In this document: positions 33,919 through 46,759 of the stretch, piece by piece | How positions within the stretch are numbered: position 1 is the first letter of the stretch | Layout of the letters: each line of letters starts with the position of its first letter | From: Antilocapra americana | Lineage: Eukaryota; Chordata; Mammalia; Artiodactyla; Antilocapridae | Assembly: GCA_007570785.1 (NCBI GenBank) | Contig: ML664152.1 | Span: forward strand, 1,364,911-1,428,910 | Direction: 5' to 3' | DNA: 64,000 bases | The notes under the pieces: generated by a model | What the model saw: only the letters and a program-made list of their open reading frames with translations | Databases searched by the model: none | What the model was told of the DNA's origin: nothing | Position numbers and translations under genes: made by a program

Positions 33919-36131
33919 CAAGCTGCAGCTCAGGGAGCAGATTCCCATCACCCTTGTCCTCAGCTGCCCCCTCACCTGGAGGAGATACACTCACCTTTCT
34001 GGTGGCTTCTGTGGACAATATGGTCCCAACGTAGTGGCAGCTGTGGGCAGCCAGGTGGGTTCCTTGCTGCTCCTGGAAGGGAATGGGGAGCTGTTGGGGG
34101 TGGGGTCAGTTGCCAGGGCAGCAGAGGGGGGGGGACAGCATCACAGAGACAGGCCTGTGCCAGGGATGACCACCCCAAGTCTCCCCATGGAACCCTCAGT
34201 AAAAGCCCCAGGCTTTGAGCTACAGGACAGGGCAGGACCTGGGGCTGAGGGGTTGGCTGTCTAACCCTAGCAGGTGGCCCAGTGATGAGGGAACAGGAGA
34301 CCCCACATTGTGGACAGGGCAGCTCTGGGCCCATACCTCACACCTGGAACCCCACCTGGAGCCCTGCCGTGGATGCTTTTCTGCCTCCACTGCCCCGACC
34401 TGAGCCTTCCTCTGAGAGGCAGTGGTGCTGAGGTCCAGCCTTCCCACATACCCCACGTGGCTTCCATAGTCGGATAGAGCAGAGAGCCTTCTGTAGCCCC
34501 GTCCAGACACCCAGGCAGCACTGGGGTATGAATATTTGATCAGGCTGTGCAGAAGTGCCAGGCTGTATTTGCAAACAGGGGTGACAGGCAGAAGGAGAGA
34601 GGTAAGGCCTCATCTCTGCAGAAATCACTGTCGGCTCTGCTGAAAGGGACAGGGGCAGGAGACCTGGGGGCTGCAGCCTCTGGAGGTCAGGGAAGACCCA
34701 TCAGAATGGGGCAGGTGGCGGGGAGGCCAGTGTCTCCACCTCCAGCAAGGTGCTCTGCATAGTCCGTCCCTCCCAGGTGGACACGGTCACTCTCTGCAGG
34801 AGGTGTTGGCAGTGTGGCCAGATTCTGTCAGCTCTGAACCATGGTGCATGGAGCCCTGAGGCCCTGAAGCAGCTGTGGTTGGGTGTCCAGCTCCTCAATG
34901 GCCTGCCAGGCCCATCCCATGGAGCAGGGTGCAAAGGCATGACCTTCACAAAGGCCCAGGTGACCAGGGTTGGCTGTCTAGCCTCAGGAACCCTGCTGTC
35001 CCCACCTGTGAAATGGGTAGATAGCACTTGTGGACAGTTGCAAACAGGGGTGACAGGCAGAAGTTGCACAGAGTTGCAGCGGCTGGTCTTTCTCCAAGGC
35101 CCTTCTCTCTCCATCTCCAGCACAGGAAAGGGGGGAGGGCACAAGGCCATTTCCCAGGAAAGAAGGATCTGCTTATCCAGCTGAAGACACCCTTTCCATT
35201 CAGAGCACCCAGATGTCTTAGAAACGTACTTCACGGTGTCTCTAAAGCATAGCCAGGCTGCCAGGAGCAAGGGAAGCCACGTAGATCCAGAAGCAACTTG
35301 GTAAGTGTGTACTCAAGTCAGAGGGCCCTTGTGATCTGGAGCCTAGATTACAGAAAGCCCCAGTGGGGGAGAGGGGCCTGAAGCATGGGCAAGGACAGGA
35401 GTCCAGACGGAGGCCCCAAATAGTACCAGGTGGGCCAGAGAGCCACCCACTCAAAGGATCTGGATGGAGGGGGGGAAAGCAGTGAGAAGAAGGGAAGGAA
35501 AGACAGAGGTTGCTCTGAGAACCCTCAAAAGACTCACATGGGTGCAGGACCAGTGGTCACACTACCTCTAGGCAAACTGAGAATCCCAGAAAGGGTATAG
35601 TTTAGCATGGTCCCAGGTTGGAGGTGACTTGCTTGGAAGAATAAAAGAAAGTATTAGAAGTAGATGCACAAGAGATGATCAACACTTAGGAGGCAGATAT
35701 GGGAGAAAATCTAGAAATAAAAAAATGATAAATTAAATTGAAAACTCCGTGGATAGATTAAGTAGAAAATTAGATGCAGTTGTGTGTAAAATTAGTGAAC
35801 TGGAGGCTGAGCCAGGAGAAGTCACCTGGAATGCAGCATGGAAAAAGGAAGAGAGGCAACAATCCCTGGTTAGTGGTCAGCATTGTACATGGAGCCCATG
35901 GCTACACATGCCCTGTCTGGGCTCCAAAGGAAGGAAGCAGGGGCAAACAGGGCTAAGGGATAGTCAAGAGATAATGAGTGAAGATGATGCCATTCATTAG
36001 AGTCTAACATTTTAAGGGGTCTAAGAAAGGTAAAGATGGAGAGAGGTAAAGATGCCTGGATGCACACTGCATCCATCATAAAGATATCTGGATACACTGT
36101 GCTGAAACTGGAAAGTTTCAAAGAGAATATG
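33919..36131. other. Mostly unique sequence with a 26-base direct repeat
   Basis: The same 26 bases (beginning ttgcaaacaggggtgac) occur at 34569-34594 and 35038-35063. A piece at about 34970-35025 with 'cccacctgtgaaatgggtag' looks like a MIR SINE remnant, at low confidence. Otherwise GC-moderate DNA with chance frames up to about 189 codons on both strands. Confidence 0.4.
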
Positions 36132-36256
36132 AGAAAAGACTCAATGGACATCAACTTGGGCAAATTCTGGGAGATGGTGAGGGACAGGGAGGCCTGGCAT
36201 GTTGCAATCCATGGGGTCGCAAAGAGTCGAACGTGACAGTGACTGAACATCAACAA
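36132..36256 (+). mobile_element. BovB LINE, very short 3' end
   Basis: It begins 'gaaaagactcaatggacatc' and runs through 'gggagatggtgagggacagg' to 'catggggtcgcaaagagtcg' and a CAACA-rich end, i.e. the last roughly 120 bases of BovB. Confidence 0.85.
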
Positions 36257-36559
36257 CAGAATGAGAGAAGAGCGGACTAAAGAAGGGGAAGGGGAGGTAA
36301 GTGCAGGGAGTCCCCTGAGCTTAGGGTTGAGGCAGCCTGTGCACACGTGTTAAGAAACTGGCTGCACCCAAGAACAAGCTGCTAGAAGGAGCAGGTAGAA
36401 CAAGTTCGGTAGCTCACACAGGGCCAGAGTAGTTCCTGTTTTCTCCAGCCAGCAAAGCCATCCTAAGCCTGGAGGGGTGGGGACGGGTAGGTGAGAGGGG
36501 CCCCAGACAAAAGGACCCACACTAAGGAAGCCTTAAAGCAAGCCTCAAAATGTTCCCAA

Positions 36560-36655
36560 CAAAGCCCCCAAACAGGTGAAGTAATATCAAAAGTCCAGCA
36601 CATATGATGTAACACTCACAATGCCTGCTGTTCAATTTAGAATTACTACTCATAG
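36560..36655 (+). mobile_element. Old L1 LINE fragment, left of CHR-2 insertion
   Basis: The stretch 'gatgtaacactcacaatgcc' and 'caatttagaattacta' fits the region upstream of ORF1 in old L1. The element continues at 36771 after a SINE insertion, sharing the 11-base duplication at 36645-36655. Confidence 0.6.
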
Positions 36656-36770
36656 GGACTTCCCTCGTCGTCCAGCGGTTGAGATTCTGCAGTTCCGATG
36701 AAGGGGACACAGGTTCCAACTCAGGTCAGGTAACTAGGATCCCACATGATATACAGTATGGAAAAAAAAA
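36656..36770 (+). mobile_element. CHR-2-like tRNA-derived SINE
   Basis: The head 'ggacttccctcgtcgtccag', 'ggttgagattctgcagttcc', 'caggttccaactcaggtcag' and 'aactaggatcccacatg' plus an A9-10 tail are the CHR-2 pattern of cetartiodactyls, distinct from Bov-tA because there is no BovB-type tail. Flanks 36645-36655 (actactcatag) and 36771-36781 (actacccatgg) are a target-site duplication with two mismatches. Confidence 0.85.
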
Positions 36771-37010
36771 ACTACCCATGGAAAGAAGTGGGAAAATGTG
36801 ATCCATAACTAGGATCAAAGTCTGTCAATAGAAGCAGACCTAGAAAAGACATAGATAGAATTAGTACATAAGAATGTTCAAGAAGGTAGAAGGAATCATG
36901 AACATGAAAAGGAGACAAAGAAAATGACCAGATCAAAGTTCTAAAGGTGAAAATACACTGATCTCACAAAGATACAATAAAAAGTCATCTGATAATACTG
37001 AAAGAGCCCT
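36771..37010 (+). mobile_element. Old L1 LINE fragment, right of CHR-2 insertion
   Basis: Continues with 'gggaaaatgtgatccataac', 'gtcaatagaagcagacctag', 'gttcaagaaggtagaagga' and 'ggtgaaaatacactgatc', in the order of old L1 upstream of or within ORF1. Non-coding. Confidence 0.7.
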
Positions 37011-37440
37011 CTTCATTAACATGAAACACTCAGCAGCATCTCTTTCCTGTGAACGGCACATGAAGTAGTGGCATTGCCCTGAAGTGTGAAAGACAGTCAC
37101 AGTCTCCCTCACACCATACGTGGCATCTACTTATCCCCTTGAAGACATGATCCCAACTTTGGTTATGTTTCATTTTAGGGTCAGGTTGGGAGTGAGAAGG
37201 TGAGTAAACTCACTCATGATGCACTTACTCTAGTGGGTGCAGAGAATTCTGAGTGAACCCCAGAAACTACTAAGATAAGAACAAAGTATATAAGGCCAGG
37301 ACTCTACTCGAGGTCCTACAAGGGAAAGAGACATCAAGTGAGGGGAGTTTCCAGGCGAGAAGTCAAGGTCAGCTCATGAGGAAGGAGAGGCTGGGCTGGG
37401 TTTGCATGAGGGGCATTTGACCAGGAAGGCTGTCTCCTCC

Positions 37441-37640
37441 TGGGTCCCACATGGTCGTCCCTCTGTGCTTGTCTGTGTCCTCAGCTCCTCTTCTCATAAG
37501 GACACTAGTCCCATGGGATCACCCACATGGCCCTGTGAAGACCATGTCTCTAGTCACCTCCCATTGTGAGTGCTGGGGGTCAGGGCTGCACCCCGTGGAT
37601 TTAGGGGACACAGTTCAGCCCATGTTGATCCCCAAGTCTA
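37441..37640 (+). repeat. Ancient mammalian interspersed repeat, same family as 1-175
   Basis: Blocks 'ctgtgtcctcagctcctctt', 'cataaggacactagtcccat', 'gtcacctccc' and 'ggggacacagttcagcccat' match the order of the repeat at the start of the window and extend it further 5' and 3'. Family name not assigned. Confidence 0.55.
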
Positions 37641-40600
37641 CCCCCAGGGCTGAGGACAGAATTGGGGTCCTTCAGAGGAGCCCACCCTTTTTCCACCCTG
37701 CCACCGCACTGGCCTCTCTCCTCCACAGGTGGGCTGGCGGTGGGCATGTCAGAAGTTTCTAGAGTGTAGACCACACCAGCCACACCACCCCCAGGGCCCT
37801 TACAGGTTCACCAGCTGCACATATTTCCTCCCCGACTGGAGGCCAGGAGCCTGCCCAAGGGCCTGGGACCCAGTACAGACAGTTTGGTCACCGCCTTAGG
37901 GGTTTAGACACCCACCGTTGGCATCTTTGCTTCCAGCTTGGGGGTAGGGCTGTGTATGCCCTGGCTCCACACGTACACAGATGTGGGGTGGCGAGCCCCT
38001 GCCCTCCTGTGCTTACTACTGCCCCTCCATGTAGGCCTTGCACCCACAAGCAGCCCCAGTCTCCCCCCTCACCTCACCACCCAACCCCAAGTGTCTCCAA
38101 GCTTCTCTGGGGCTTAGGGCCTCAGCCCATCTGGGCCCACATCAGTGTTTTAATTACATTCAAAATTAAAGGAAAGACAAAAAAATTTGAGCTTGAAAAA
38201 AATGTTTTCAAGTATAATATTTATGCATTGGCCTTCCTAGCAATAGTTGTACATAGAATTTTTACTGTTTTTAATGGGGCGTTCTAGGAAGTCAGGAGCC
38301 CCTCGGGCCTCAGGGCGTCCTGGCAGCACATGTGGACCCGAGGTTTCCAGGGTGTCACAGGCAGGGCTGCCGCTCGCCTCAACTCCCAGGTTCCCGGCGC
38401 TTGGCAGAGCTGAAAGCCACGTGTCGAATCGAATCTCTCCAGTTCTTGTTGAGCCAAATTCAGGGAATGCTTCCTGATGCTGAGAAACCCCGGTGGGAGG
38501 AGGCCACAGCTGCCACTTCTTGCCTGCAAATAGGTGCAAATGACTCCCGGGCACAAAGAGGTGGGCGCAGCTGGTGGAGTCTGGGGCCAGGAGCCTGGGG
38601 TAGAGCCAGTAGGCGGGGCGCCAGCTGCCCAGGCGTGGGGGGCTGGGGGCTAGGAATGGCTTGTGAGCAGGGGGCACCTGCAGCCACCCGACTCTCCAGG
38701 AGCCTTCCTAGAACAGAGCTGCCATCTGGGGAGACAGATAAACCGGGCTGGAAGGAGAGCGTTGCAGTTCTGCTTGGCAGACTTGTGGCTGGGTGTTCTC
38801 TGACCGGGCCTGAGCAGACCGGGTGCCCAGCCTGCCTGAGCCTCTGACCCTGAAGACTCTCCACCACCCCCAGGCGGGCCCCCCCACCCCCAGCGAAAAG
38901 GGCTTCATCTACCCCCACCTCTTTCCCCTCAGAGGGTGCTGGGCGCTTGGGAAGAAAGTGGCCCTGGCGGAAAGACATGAGGGCTCTATGGGAGGCCAGG
39001 TCTGAGGTTGGAGTCCGGCCCCTCTTGTGTGGTGCTGGGGGTACCACAGCCCTCCTGGACCCCCACGGTTGAGATGGGGACATTCTCAGGGGTCTTTTCA
39101 CTAGACAGGTGCTGAGCTCCCGCACACACAGGTGTCTGGGTCAAAGGCACCGAAGCTGGCCCCCTGGGACAGAGGCTGGTGCTGACCTTCAGTGAAGACC
39201 CAAGTGTGTCAGGGAGACACTTCCATGAGTGGCCTCCTGACACACACAGCACTTCTGACCCTGAGGGTCTGAATTTTCCCCATAGTGAGCATCTCCCTGG
39301 TGCCCGCTGGGTGTCCTACAAGCTAATGAAGTGCTGCCACGCCTCCCTGGGGTGACAGCAAGCCCCACAGGTGATGCCAACCGGAAGTCCAGCTTGTCAC
39401 CTGTGCTCTGGCTGACCAACTGTAAGTGGGGTTCCCATGACCCCTGCTTGGGTTCCAGGAGCTGCAGGAGCGTCTCCCAGAGCCCTCGGAAACAGCCATG
39501 TTCACCAGTTTATTACATAATTAAGGAGATGATAAAGGACACAGATGAGCAGCCAGGTGAAAAAACACAGGCGAGATCCGGGAGGGTCATGCAGGAAGGG
39601 GCTTCTGTCCCCGAGGAGTGGGGTGAGTCACCTCCCAGCCTGAATATGTCTGCCAACTTGGACCCCCTGCACCTCACCCTGGGATGATGCGGAGGCTCCC
39701 TCACATGGGCCTGACCACCAGTCACTCCATCTCCAGCCCCCTCCCTACTCCAGGGAAGTTCCAAGGCTCTAATCCTGGCTTGGTTTTCCCAGCAACCAGA
39801 CCCACCCAGGAGCCACCCAGTTCATCCTCATGTGGGAATTTATGAAGGTTTCAGGACCCCCATGTCAGGAGCTGGGGCAGGGGGGATAGTGTAGAGGCTA
39901 ACATGCATGTTTTCTGTCACCGAGCAGCCTATTGCCAAGTGGGATTCCCAGGACATCACCTCTGGAGCAGGGCCCTGGTCTGAACACTAACTGGCCTAGC
40001 AGGGGGCCCAGAGGGGCCCTGAGGTCTCCACCTCATGTCCTGTAAGCCCTGCTGCCCTGATTCCAATCAAATGAACCTGCTGTTCATGACCCACAAAAGC
40101 CAGAAAGTTCTAACGTTGCTTAGAGACTCCAACCAGGCCATGGAGTGGAGGGGAGGGAGCAGTTAAAGCTGAGCTCTGCTCTGTCAGCACCAAGAGAGGT
40201 GATGCTTTGGCAGGGGCAGGGTGGAAACTGAGCTGGGGTCTCCAGGGGGGATGACTTTCTGTTGTCAGTGAGAGGAGGACAAACAAAGGACAAAAGGATG
40301 CTATCGCTTGTGAAGGCTGGAGAACCAGCCTCTCACAGCCTAGGGAGGGAAGAAGGAGAGTAATCAGCTAATGGACACAGGACGGGAGACACTGCTCTAC
40401 CCCGGGAGCAGAGTCTTGGAGCCTCTGTGCTCGACTATAAATCGGCTGGGGAGGCCTCCAGGTGACCTCTGAGAAACAGAGCAGTGCCCCTGAATCCCCA
40501 CTCACAGGGCCCGGCCACAGAGCTGCCTGGACAGATGGACCACAGCGAGGAGGAGGTCGCAGGGAGTACCAGCTCTGAGCCACGGCTGCCAGGCTGGGAA

Positions 40601-43600
40601 GTCACAGGCAGAACGTGCTTCCTTCCCTCCCTCTGTGGGTGGGAGGGGGGCTGGGACCTCCACCTTTCCCCAGACACTCCCAGCTTGAGGGCCAGAGACC
40701 AGGAAGGCCAAGGGCCCCCAGGTGCCTTTCTGAGAATCCAGGGGTTCAGCCTTGGCGGGGCAGCCCCCTGTCTTCCACACTTGGCAGTGGTGAAGAAAGG
40801 ATTCACTGCCCAGCCCCCGCCGACCTGAAATACCCAGGGCAAAGGTGAAGGTCAGGATAATGCTCCTGCAGAACCAGCAGTCCCTGGAGATGGGGGGATG
40901 AGACCTCATCCACCTAAGAGTTCTGTTGGGTGGGAGAAAGGGCCACGAGGAGGTCAGAGGAGGGGCCGTCCACACCCTGACGCCCCTGGGTGCCTCCCTG
41001 TGGGGAGTCCACCCCATGTGTCCCCAGGGCAGGGCTCCACTGGGGCCCGTCTGCCCAGGGCTCCATTGAGTTATCCATGTGCAGCAGCTCCTGATGAGAG
41101 ACGTCCGTGCATGGGACATGCCCAGATGAGACGTACAGAGGCCTTCTAGGCGCAGTCACTGTGTACAATGGGACCTGAACCCTCGATCTCAGAACCCTGC
41201 CCCAAAGGAAATGTCCACCCCTGGCCCCAGCCCTGGGAGGGGCGCAAGCCTCCTGCAGGCATGGTCTGGCCTCAGAGAGACCACCCTGGCTCTGGACTCC
41301 AGCACTCATGACCTCCCCGGGCCTCAGCAGCCTTCTCAAGGAGTGTCCAGATGGAAGGGGTGATCAGCACCCCTTTGAGGCGGGGTGGGGGTGTGTGGGG
41401 GAGGGGAGGGGGGAGGCAGCTGGCTGGGCTCCCAGAGGGACCGGACATCCTCTGCCACTGAAGGCAGATGCTGCAGGATGGAGGTGAGGGCCGGGCGCTA
41501 GGGGTCTGGGTCTGAGGAGTTGTGCTTGGGAAGACAGGGCAAGTGCAGACCTGGAGGTCAGGAGCTTCTCAGTATAGACATCCACATTCAGCTGTGTGGT
41601 GGCAGTGAGGGCTGGAGAGGCTGACCTCACAGCCTGGGAACACAGGTGGGTTCCTATCTGTGCCGACATGAACTGCACCCAGGCACAGCCTTGCTGTCAC
41701 CGAGCCCCCGCCCTTCCACGCAGGCTGGGCCCAGCCTCTGTGCAAAAGGGTGAGTGAGCTGCAATGGATGGACAGTCATGGCGAGGAGGATTCCCACACC
41801 ACTCCCTCCATAGGACCCCAAATCCCTGACAGACACTGTGTCTCCAATGCCCACTTTCAACAGCACGTCATCCAAAATCCTGTGGATACACAGACACAAT
41901 GCAGGGACGTCCTGGTGGCTCTAAGACCTGGGGGAAGTGGGAAGAGAAGCCTGCTGAGCAAAAGCAGGGGAAAAAGCCTGCTGAGCAGTGCTGGGTCAGA
42001 CATCCAGAGCTGTGCCAGGTTCTGGGAAGGACCCCCATCCTATGGGTGAAGGGCTAGGGGTCCAGGCTGCTTAGGGCCTGGAAGACACACCCTCTTGGGA
42101 CAGAGCAGGTTTGTGGCAGGGTGGTGGCCTGTGACCAGCCAAAGCTGGTGGCTTGAAACGTCCAGCTTACTCCTTTATTTTAATGTCAAATCCAAGTCCA
42201 TGTGCCAGATGCACTGTGAGGCCAGACAAACTGAAAACTTGGAGCAGAGGAAGGTTTACTGTAGGTCTGAGCAGGAAGACTGGTGGCTTGTGCTCCAAAG
42301 GGAAGGGTTTTTAAAGGCAACATGTGGGGTAAGGGCTGCAGGGTGTGGGTTTTCTTCTGACGGTGCAGTAACGGGATGGTCTTCTAGAAATCTCCATCAT
42401 CAGCCCTCTGGTCCTGACCAGTCTAGGGGCTACACGTTCATGGCCGTCATGCAGGTAACTTCTTCCATTTGCTGAGGATTTCAGTATCTGTAGACAAATT
42501 CAGGAATGTGCATCAGACAATTATCAAGATACTTCAGGGAGGAACTAAAGATTCTGTGATTACCATATGGCTGATCTATTTTTTAAATTGTCACCAGTTC
42601 TGACCCAGCTGATAGTTTTCCTTACTCCATGCTCACATCCTTTCAAGCATTAATTCTTGAGCCAGGCTTCGGTGACTCGGAGGAGGCCAGGGTACAAATG
42701 AGGCAGGTGGAGGACACAGAGGTAGAATCTGTCCCAGGAAGGCCCCAGGGGGTCCTGCTCTGTTACAACTTCACTCTTCTGGAGGAAACCATGAGCTCCC
42801 CATTCACAGGGCCTGCGGCACCATGACTGCTGCACGCTGGGGACAAGCAAACACGAGAGGCAGAGGAGAAGCCCTCCCGTGGTGGAGGTGAAACCGTCCT
42901 GAGGTCTCTTCAGCCTGGCAGGCAGAGCTGACTCCATCCCAAACATGCCCAGCCTCAGAAACAGGAGACAATGGTCAGGGGTCCCCAGTAAGGGAGGGGG
43001 AACCTGTCCTTGCAGAAAGCAGGGAGGTGGACCTAAAGAGGGAGAGTGCACATGGGTGCCCTGGAAGTTCACGTGTGAAAGCTTTGGTAGGGGAGGGCAG
43101 TTCTCAGAGGACTCACCATGGGAGACAGACACTGAACTGGGTGCCACTTACCCAGATGCAGGGGAAAGCAAAAGCCGTGGAAGTTGAGAGACACGATCCC
43201 ACACGAGTGAGGACTGAAGATACTTTTGTGCAATAGAGACAATTTAGACAGAAGTAAAAATAAGCTGTGTGGCCAGTCCTGGGCTATTGCGTTATGTTCT
43301 TTGTATGAAAGAGCTAGCACAAGGTCAGTATCAAAGGCCTGGGAGTCCAGGTGCTCTGATTCTAGAGTATGTGCTTCTAGAACAAGTGATACCTCTGAGT
43401 TTCAAGAAACAGAATGCCCAACTCTAATGGACCTCAGCGTGAACTTGCTAATAAGTACTTACTCCTGTAACAGGACAGTCCAAAGCAGATATGATCAGGT
43501 TTCCAGACTCATTGCTGCAAATTTCTATTTGTGCAGCCCTCCACATGTCAGCCTTACCCTTGGGTTGGCTGCCCTCATAATGTCAAAGTAGCTGCTCGTT

Positions 43601-43714
43601 CCAGCCTTCACACCCACAGGGCCTGGGGTGGGGTGGGTGTGCCTCTTCTCATGCTCAGACCTGTGCCAGGACCTGGGGACCCAGAGCTGTTCTCAAACCA
43701 CATCCTTTACTCCA
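37641..43714. other. Six kb of mainly unique DNA, no gene recognised
   Basis: Repeat-poor compared with the rest of the window. A G-quadruplex-prone G tract lies at 41382-41415 (plus). A 14-base unit 'aagcctgctgagca' occurs twice at about 41956 and 41982. The part at about 42100-42480 has LTR-like features (tttatt at 42173, i.e. AATAAA on the minus strand) but could not be confirmed. Frames up to 221 codons (minus 38460-39125) have no recognised relatives and overlap frames on the other strand. Confidence 0.4.
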
Positions 43715-43898
43715 GTGAAAGTGAAAGTTGCTCAGTCATGTCTGACTCTTTGCGACCCCATGCAGTCCATGGAATTCTCTAGCCAGAATACTGGAGTAGG
43801 TAGCCTTTCCCTTCTCCAGGGGATCTTCCCAACCCAGGGATCGAACCCAGGTCACCTGCATCGCGGGCAGATTCTTTACCAGCTGAGCCACAAGGTTA
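43715..43898 (-). mobile_element. Bov-tA SINE
   Basis: The plus strand reads 'agtgaaagtgaaagttgctc', 'gtaggtagcctttcccttct', 'gggatcgaacccaggtcacc' and 'ccagctgagccacaaggtt'. Full-length, no clear target duplication seen. Confidence 0.9.
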
Positions 43899-46745
43899 AA
43901 TCTCCCGCCTCTGCTGAAAACAGCCCGTGGTGTCATTCTGTCCCAGCGTGTTATAGGAAACAAAAGTCCCTTCTCTTTTTTTAGTTTATAAAAGCACAAA
44001 TCAGGGGCCAAAGCACCCTAGACTGAGTGACAGGACGGGAACCTTTGCTGCAGAGAAGAGGAGAAGGCTGGGCACAGAGGATCAGCCGTGTACTCAAGGT
44101 CAGGGCGGCAGGAATGGCACGGGGCCTCGCCCAAAACAAACTCCTTCTCAGGAACCTGGGAGCCCAGCATGGCCCTTCATGAGTCAGTGGCACCTGCACC
44201 CCTCTGCTTTTCACACTGAAAGGAGGAGCAGGGAGGCCCAGGCTTTAAGGGGGGGTGCCCTAGGCGGCACTGCGTGCTCACTTCTGCAGGAGCAAGGCCA
44301 TACCCTGCTTCCACGAGCGCCCTGGGGGGGGACCCCATGCCCCTCAGATTCCGTGGGGCTGAGGGTGGAAAAGGGTCTGGCCGGGCACCGAGATGGACCG
44401 CCTCCCAGGCATGCAGGCCAGCTCTTCCCTGGCAGCTGTGTGAACTTGGCAACCGAGGTGAAAGAGGCCCATCTGACAAATTAAAGATGTGACGAAGGAA
44501 AAACCTCTCTGGAAATTACCACATGGGCAATGGGGATCAAGTCTGCTCACCCCATCCGGATGGCAAGCAGGCAGCCATGTTCCTGCCAAGAAGCTCTGCA
44601 GGGCGTGTTTGCACACAGTGTGGTTGGGAGAAGCCAGAGTTTGGCTGTGTTATTTCTTAAACACAAGACATGTTCAAAGGAGAATGCAGAAGATATTTGT
44701 CTTAAAAATTATGACCCACTCCCCTGGAGCTGTTTGCTGTGCAAGGGGTTCGTATGGGATTTATTCAGGTCCAATGACACAACTGCCCTTGGTGTGCGCC
44801 AGTTTAAATTTTTGTTTGTGTTGGCAGATTTGAGCATTCCAAAGCCCATTTATCATTTTAAAGGCCGGAAGGAACTGTAACACCCTTTTGACGTAAAAGC
44901 AAGAGGCTGTGTTTTCAACACCAACAGTTCACTGATTTCACCAAAAACCCACAAGTCCAACTTCTTGAATTGCTTGTGTTTTTGCCTGAAATTTTATTGG
45001 GAACAGAAATAAATCATCCACCTTTAAAGTGGAGGAGTTGATATGTATACGCTTGTGAGCCTAGCACGAGAACCAGGATCTTCTGCCTGACCCTCGAAGG
45101 CTCTCGTCCACTACCTGTCACCATGGTGAGCATGCACATCCCAGAATTTCATGTAAGTGGAGTTGCCACCACGTTCGCCTGTGGTCTGGCCTCATCACAT
45201 GGTTTGGCACTCACTCTCTGAGGTCCCCGCTTGGTAGGTGGTCCCCTCCCTTACAGCTGCCAGCCTCCCCGCTACAGCTGCCACAGTCCAGAGCTGTCTT
45301 GTGGTGGACAGTGGGCTGAAGGCAGGTGATTGTTTCTCTTGGGTAGACACCCAGGAGGGGACTCCCGGATCACACACAGGTGACTCCTGAACGGTAACCC
45401 TAAGGAAGAGCCCTCTGCCTCCTGGAGCAGCTGCACCTGCTGTGGTCCTGGCTCCTCGTCAGCATCTGGCTCAAGGCCCGCCTTTTTGACTTTGATCTTC
45501 TGGTGGGGTGTAGTGCTACCTTGGGGGGTTTTTAATTTGCATTTCCCGAATAAAAAGTGACATCTTTTCATGCGTTCTTTGCCAATCCTTATTTTTTCCC
45601 CGTATCGTTTTTTTTTAAAAGTTCATCTATAACATTTGTAGATTTGTAAACTGTAAGGATAACACAATGCTTCCCTATACACCCACCCCATTTTTTCCTA
45701 TTAACATCTTACAGTCATGCGTTGCATTTGTTACAACAAGTGAACCAATAATCAATACACTATTGGTAATGAAACCAGTAAGTCACAGTCTGCTCAGACA
45801 CCTCAGTTTCCCCTCGTGACCTTCTGCTGCCTCAGGACTCCAGCCAGGCCCCCACATGCAGCCATCGTGTCCCTTGGAGCTTCTCCGGGCTGTGACAGTC
45901 TCTCAGACCTTCTTGTCTTCAACGACCTTGACAGCTGGGAGGAAGAGCCAGGCATTTTTCAGGAGCCCCTCAGTGAAGACCACAGAGGGGAAGGGCCCCT
46001 CTCACCTCATCCTGTCCAGGGTGCGTGCCGTCACGTGGCCTCCATGGTGGGCGCTGACCGTGCTCACCCGGTGCAGGCATGTCTGTCAGGAATCCCCACT
46101 GTGCTGCCACCACCGCCCACCGTCCTCTGGAAGGAGGTCTCTGAGCCCACCCTTCACTCGAGGAGGGGGCGTTCCCCTTCCCTGAGGACGGGGCAGCTGC
46201 AGAGGCGCGTGGATCCTCCCGGCTTCCTTCTCTGTCACTTGTTTATGTCAGGTTGGCCCTCTGGGTAATTATTTATTTTATGCTTTGGACCGTGATCCAG
46301 TATTGTTGCTGTTCTGTTGCTGAACTGCCTCTGCAGTGGCCCTCGGGAGCTTCTCAGTTGGCTCCACTGTCCCCCTGACATGCCAGTCCATGGGGGCTGC
46401 TGTGTTTTGTTTCCAAGCACTTCCCTTCCTCGAGCCATTTCCTGCTCCTGTCTGAGAGTCAGTGTTCCTCCAGGGAGCCTGGTCCCTTCTGCTGGAAATG
46501 GTGTAAGAGACCGTGATTTTGGCGCTGACGTGATCATTGCTGCCAGGTTGCGGCTGCTCCTAAGTCCACTCAGCTGACAAAGAAAGAAGTACATGTGTGT
46601 ACATTAACCTGGGTGCGTATCTCCTTTTATTGTGCTCTGCAGACATTGTGTTTTTTACAAATTGAAGGTTCTGGAAACCCTGTGTCAAGCAAGTCTCTTG
46701 GCTTCATTTCTCCAACAGCATTTCATGTCTTATATTTGTGTCACA
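43899..46745. other. No gene recognised; possible very old LINE pieces
   Basis: GC-moderate to about 45550, then AT-rich. The stretch 45560-45900 (e.g. 'ttttttcctattaacatctt') resembles antisense old LINE sequence, weakly. Frames up to 150 codons (plus 45816-46268) have no recognised relatives. Confidence 0.35.
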
Positions 46746-46759
46746 TTTTGATAATTCTT

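Noticed and set aside
33755..34264. 169-codon frame with Asp-Pro repeats
   Set aside because: The repeat part is the CTGACC hexamer tract and the rest has no recognisable family or exon boundaries.
38460..39125. 221-codon minus-strand frame
   Set aside because: Ser/Pro/Arg-rich composition, overlapped by plus frames, no known relatives; typical of GC-moderate non-coding DNA.
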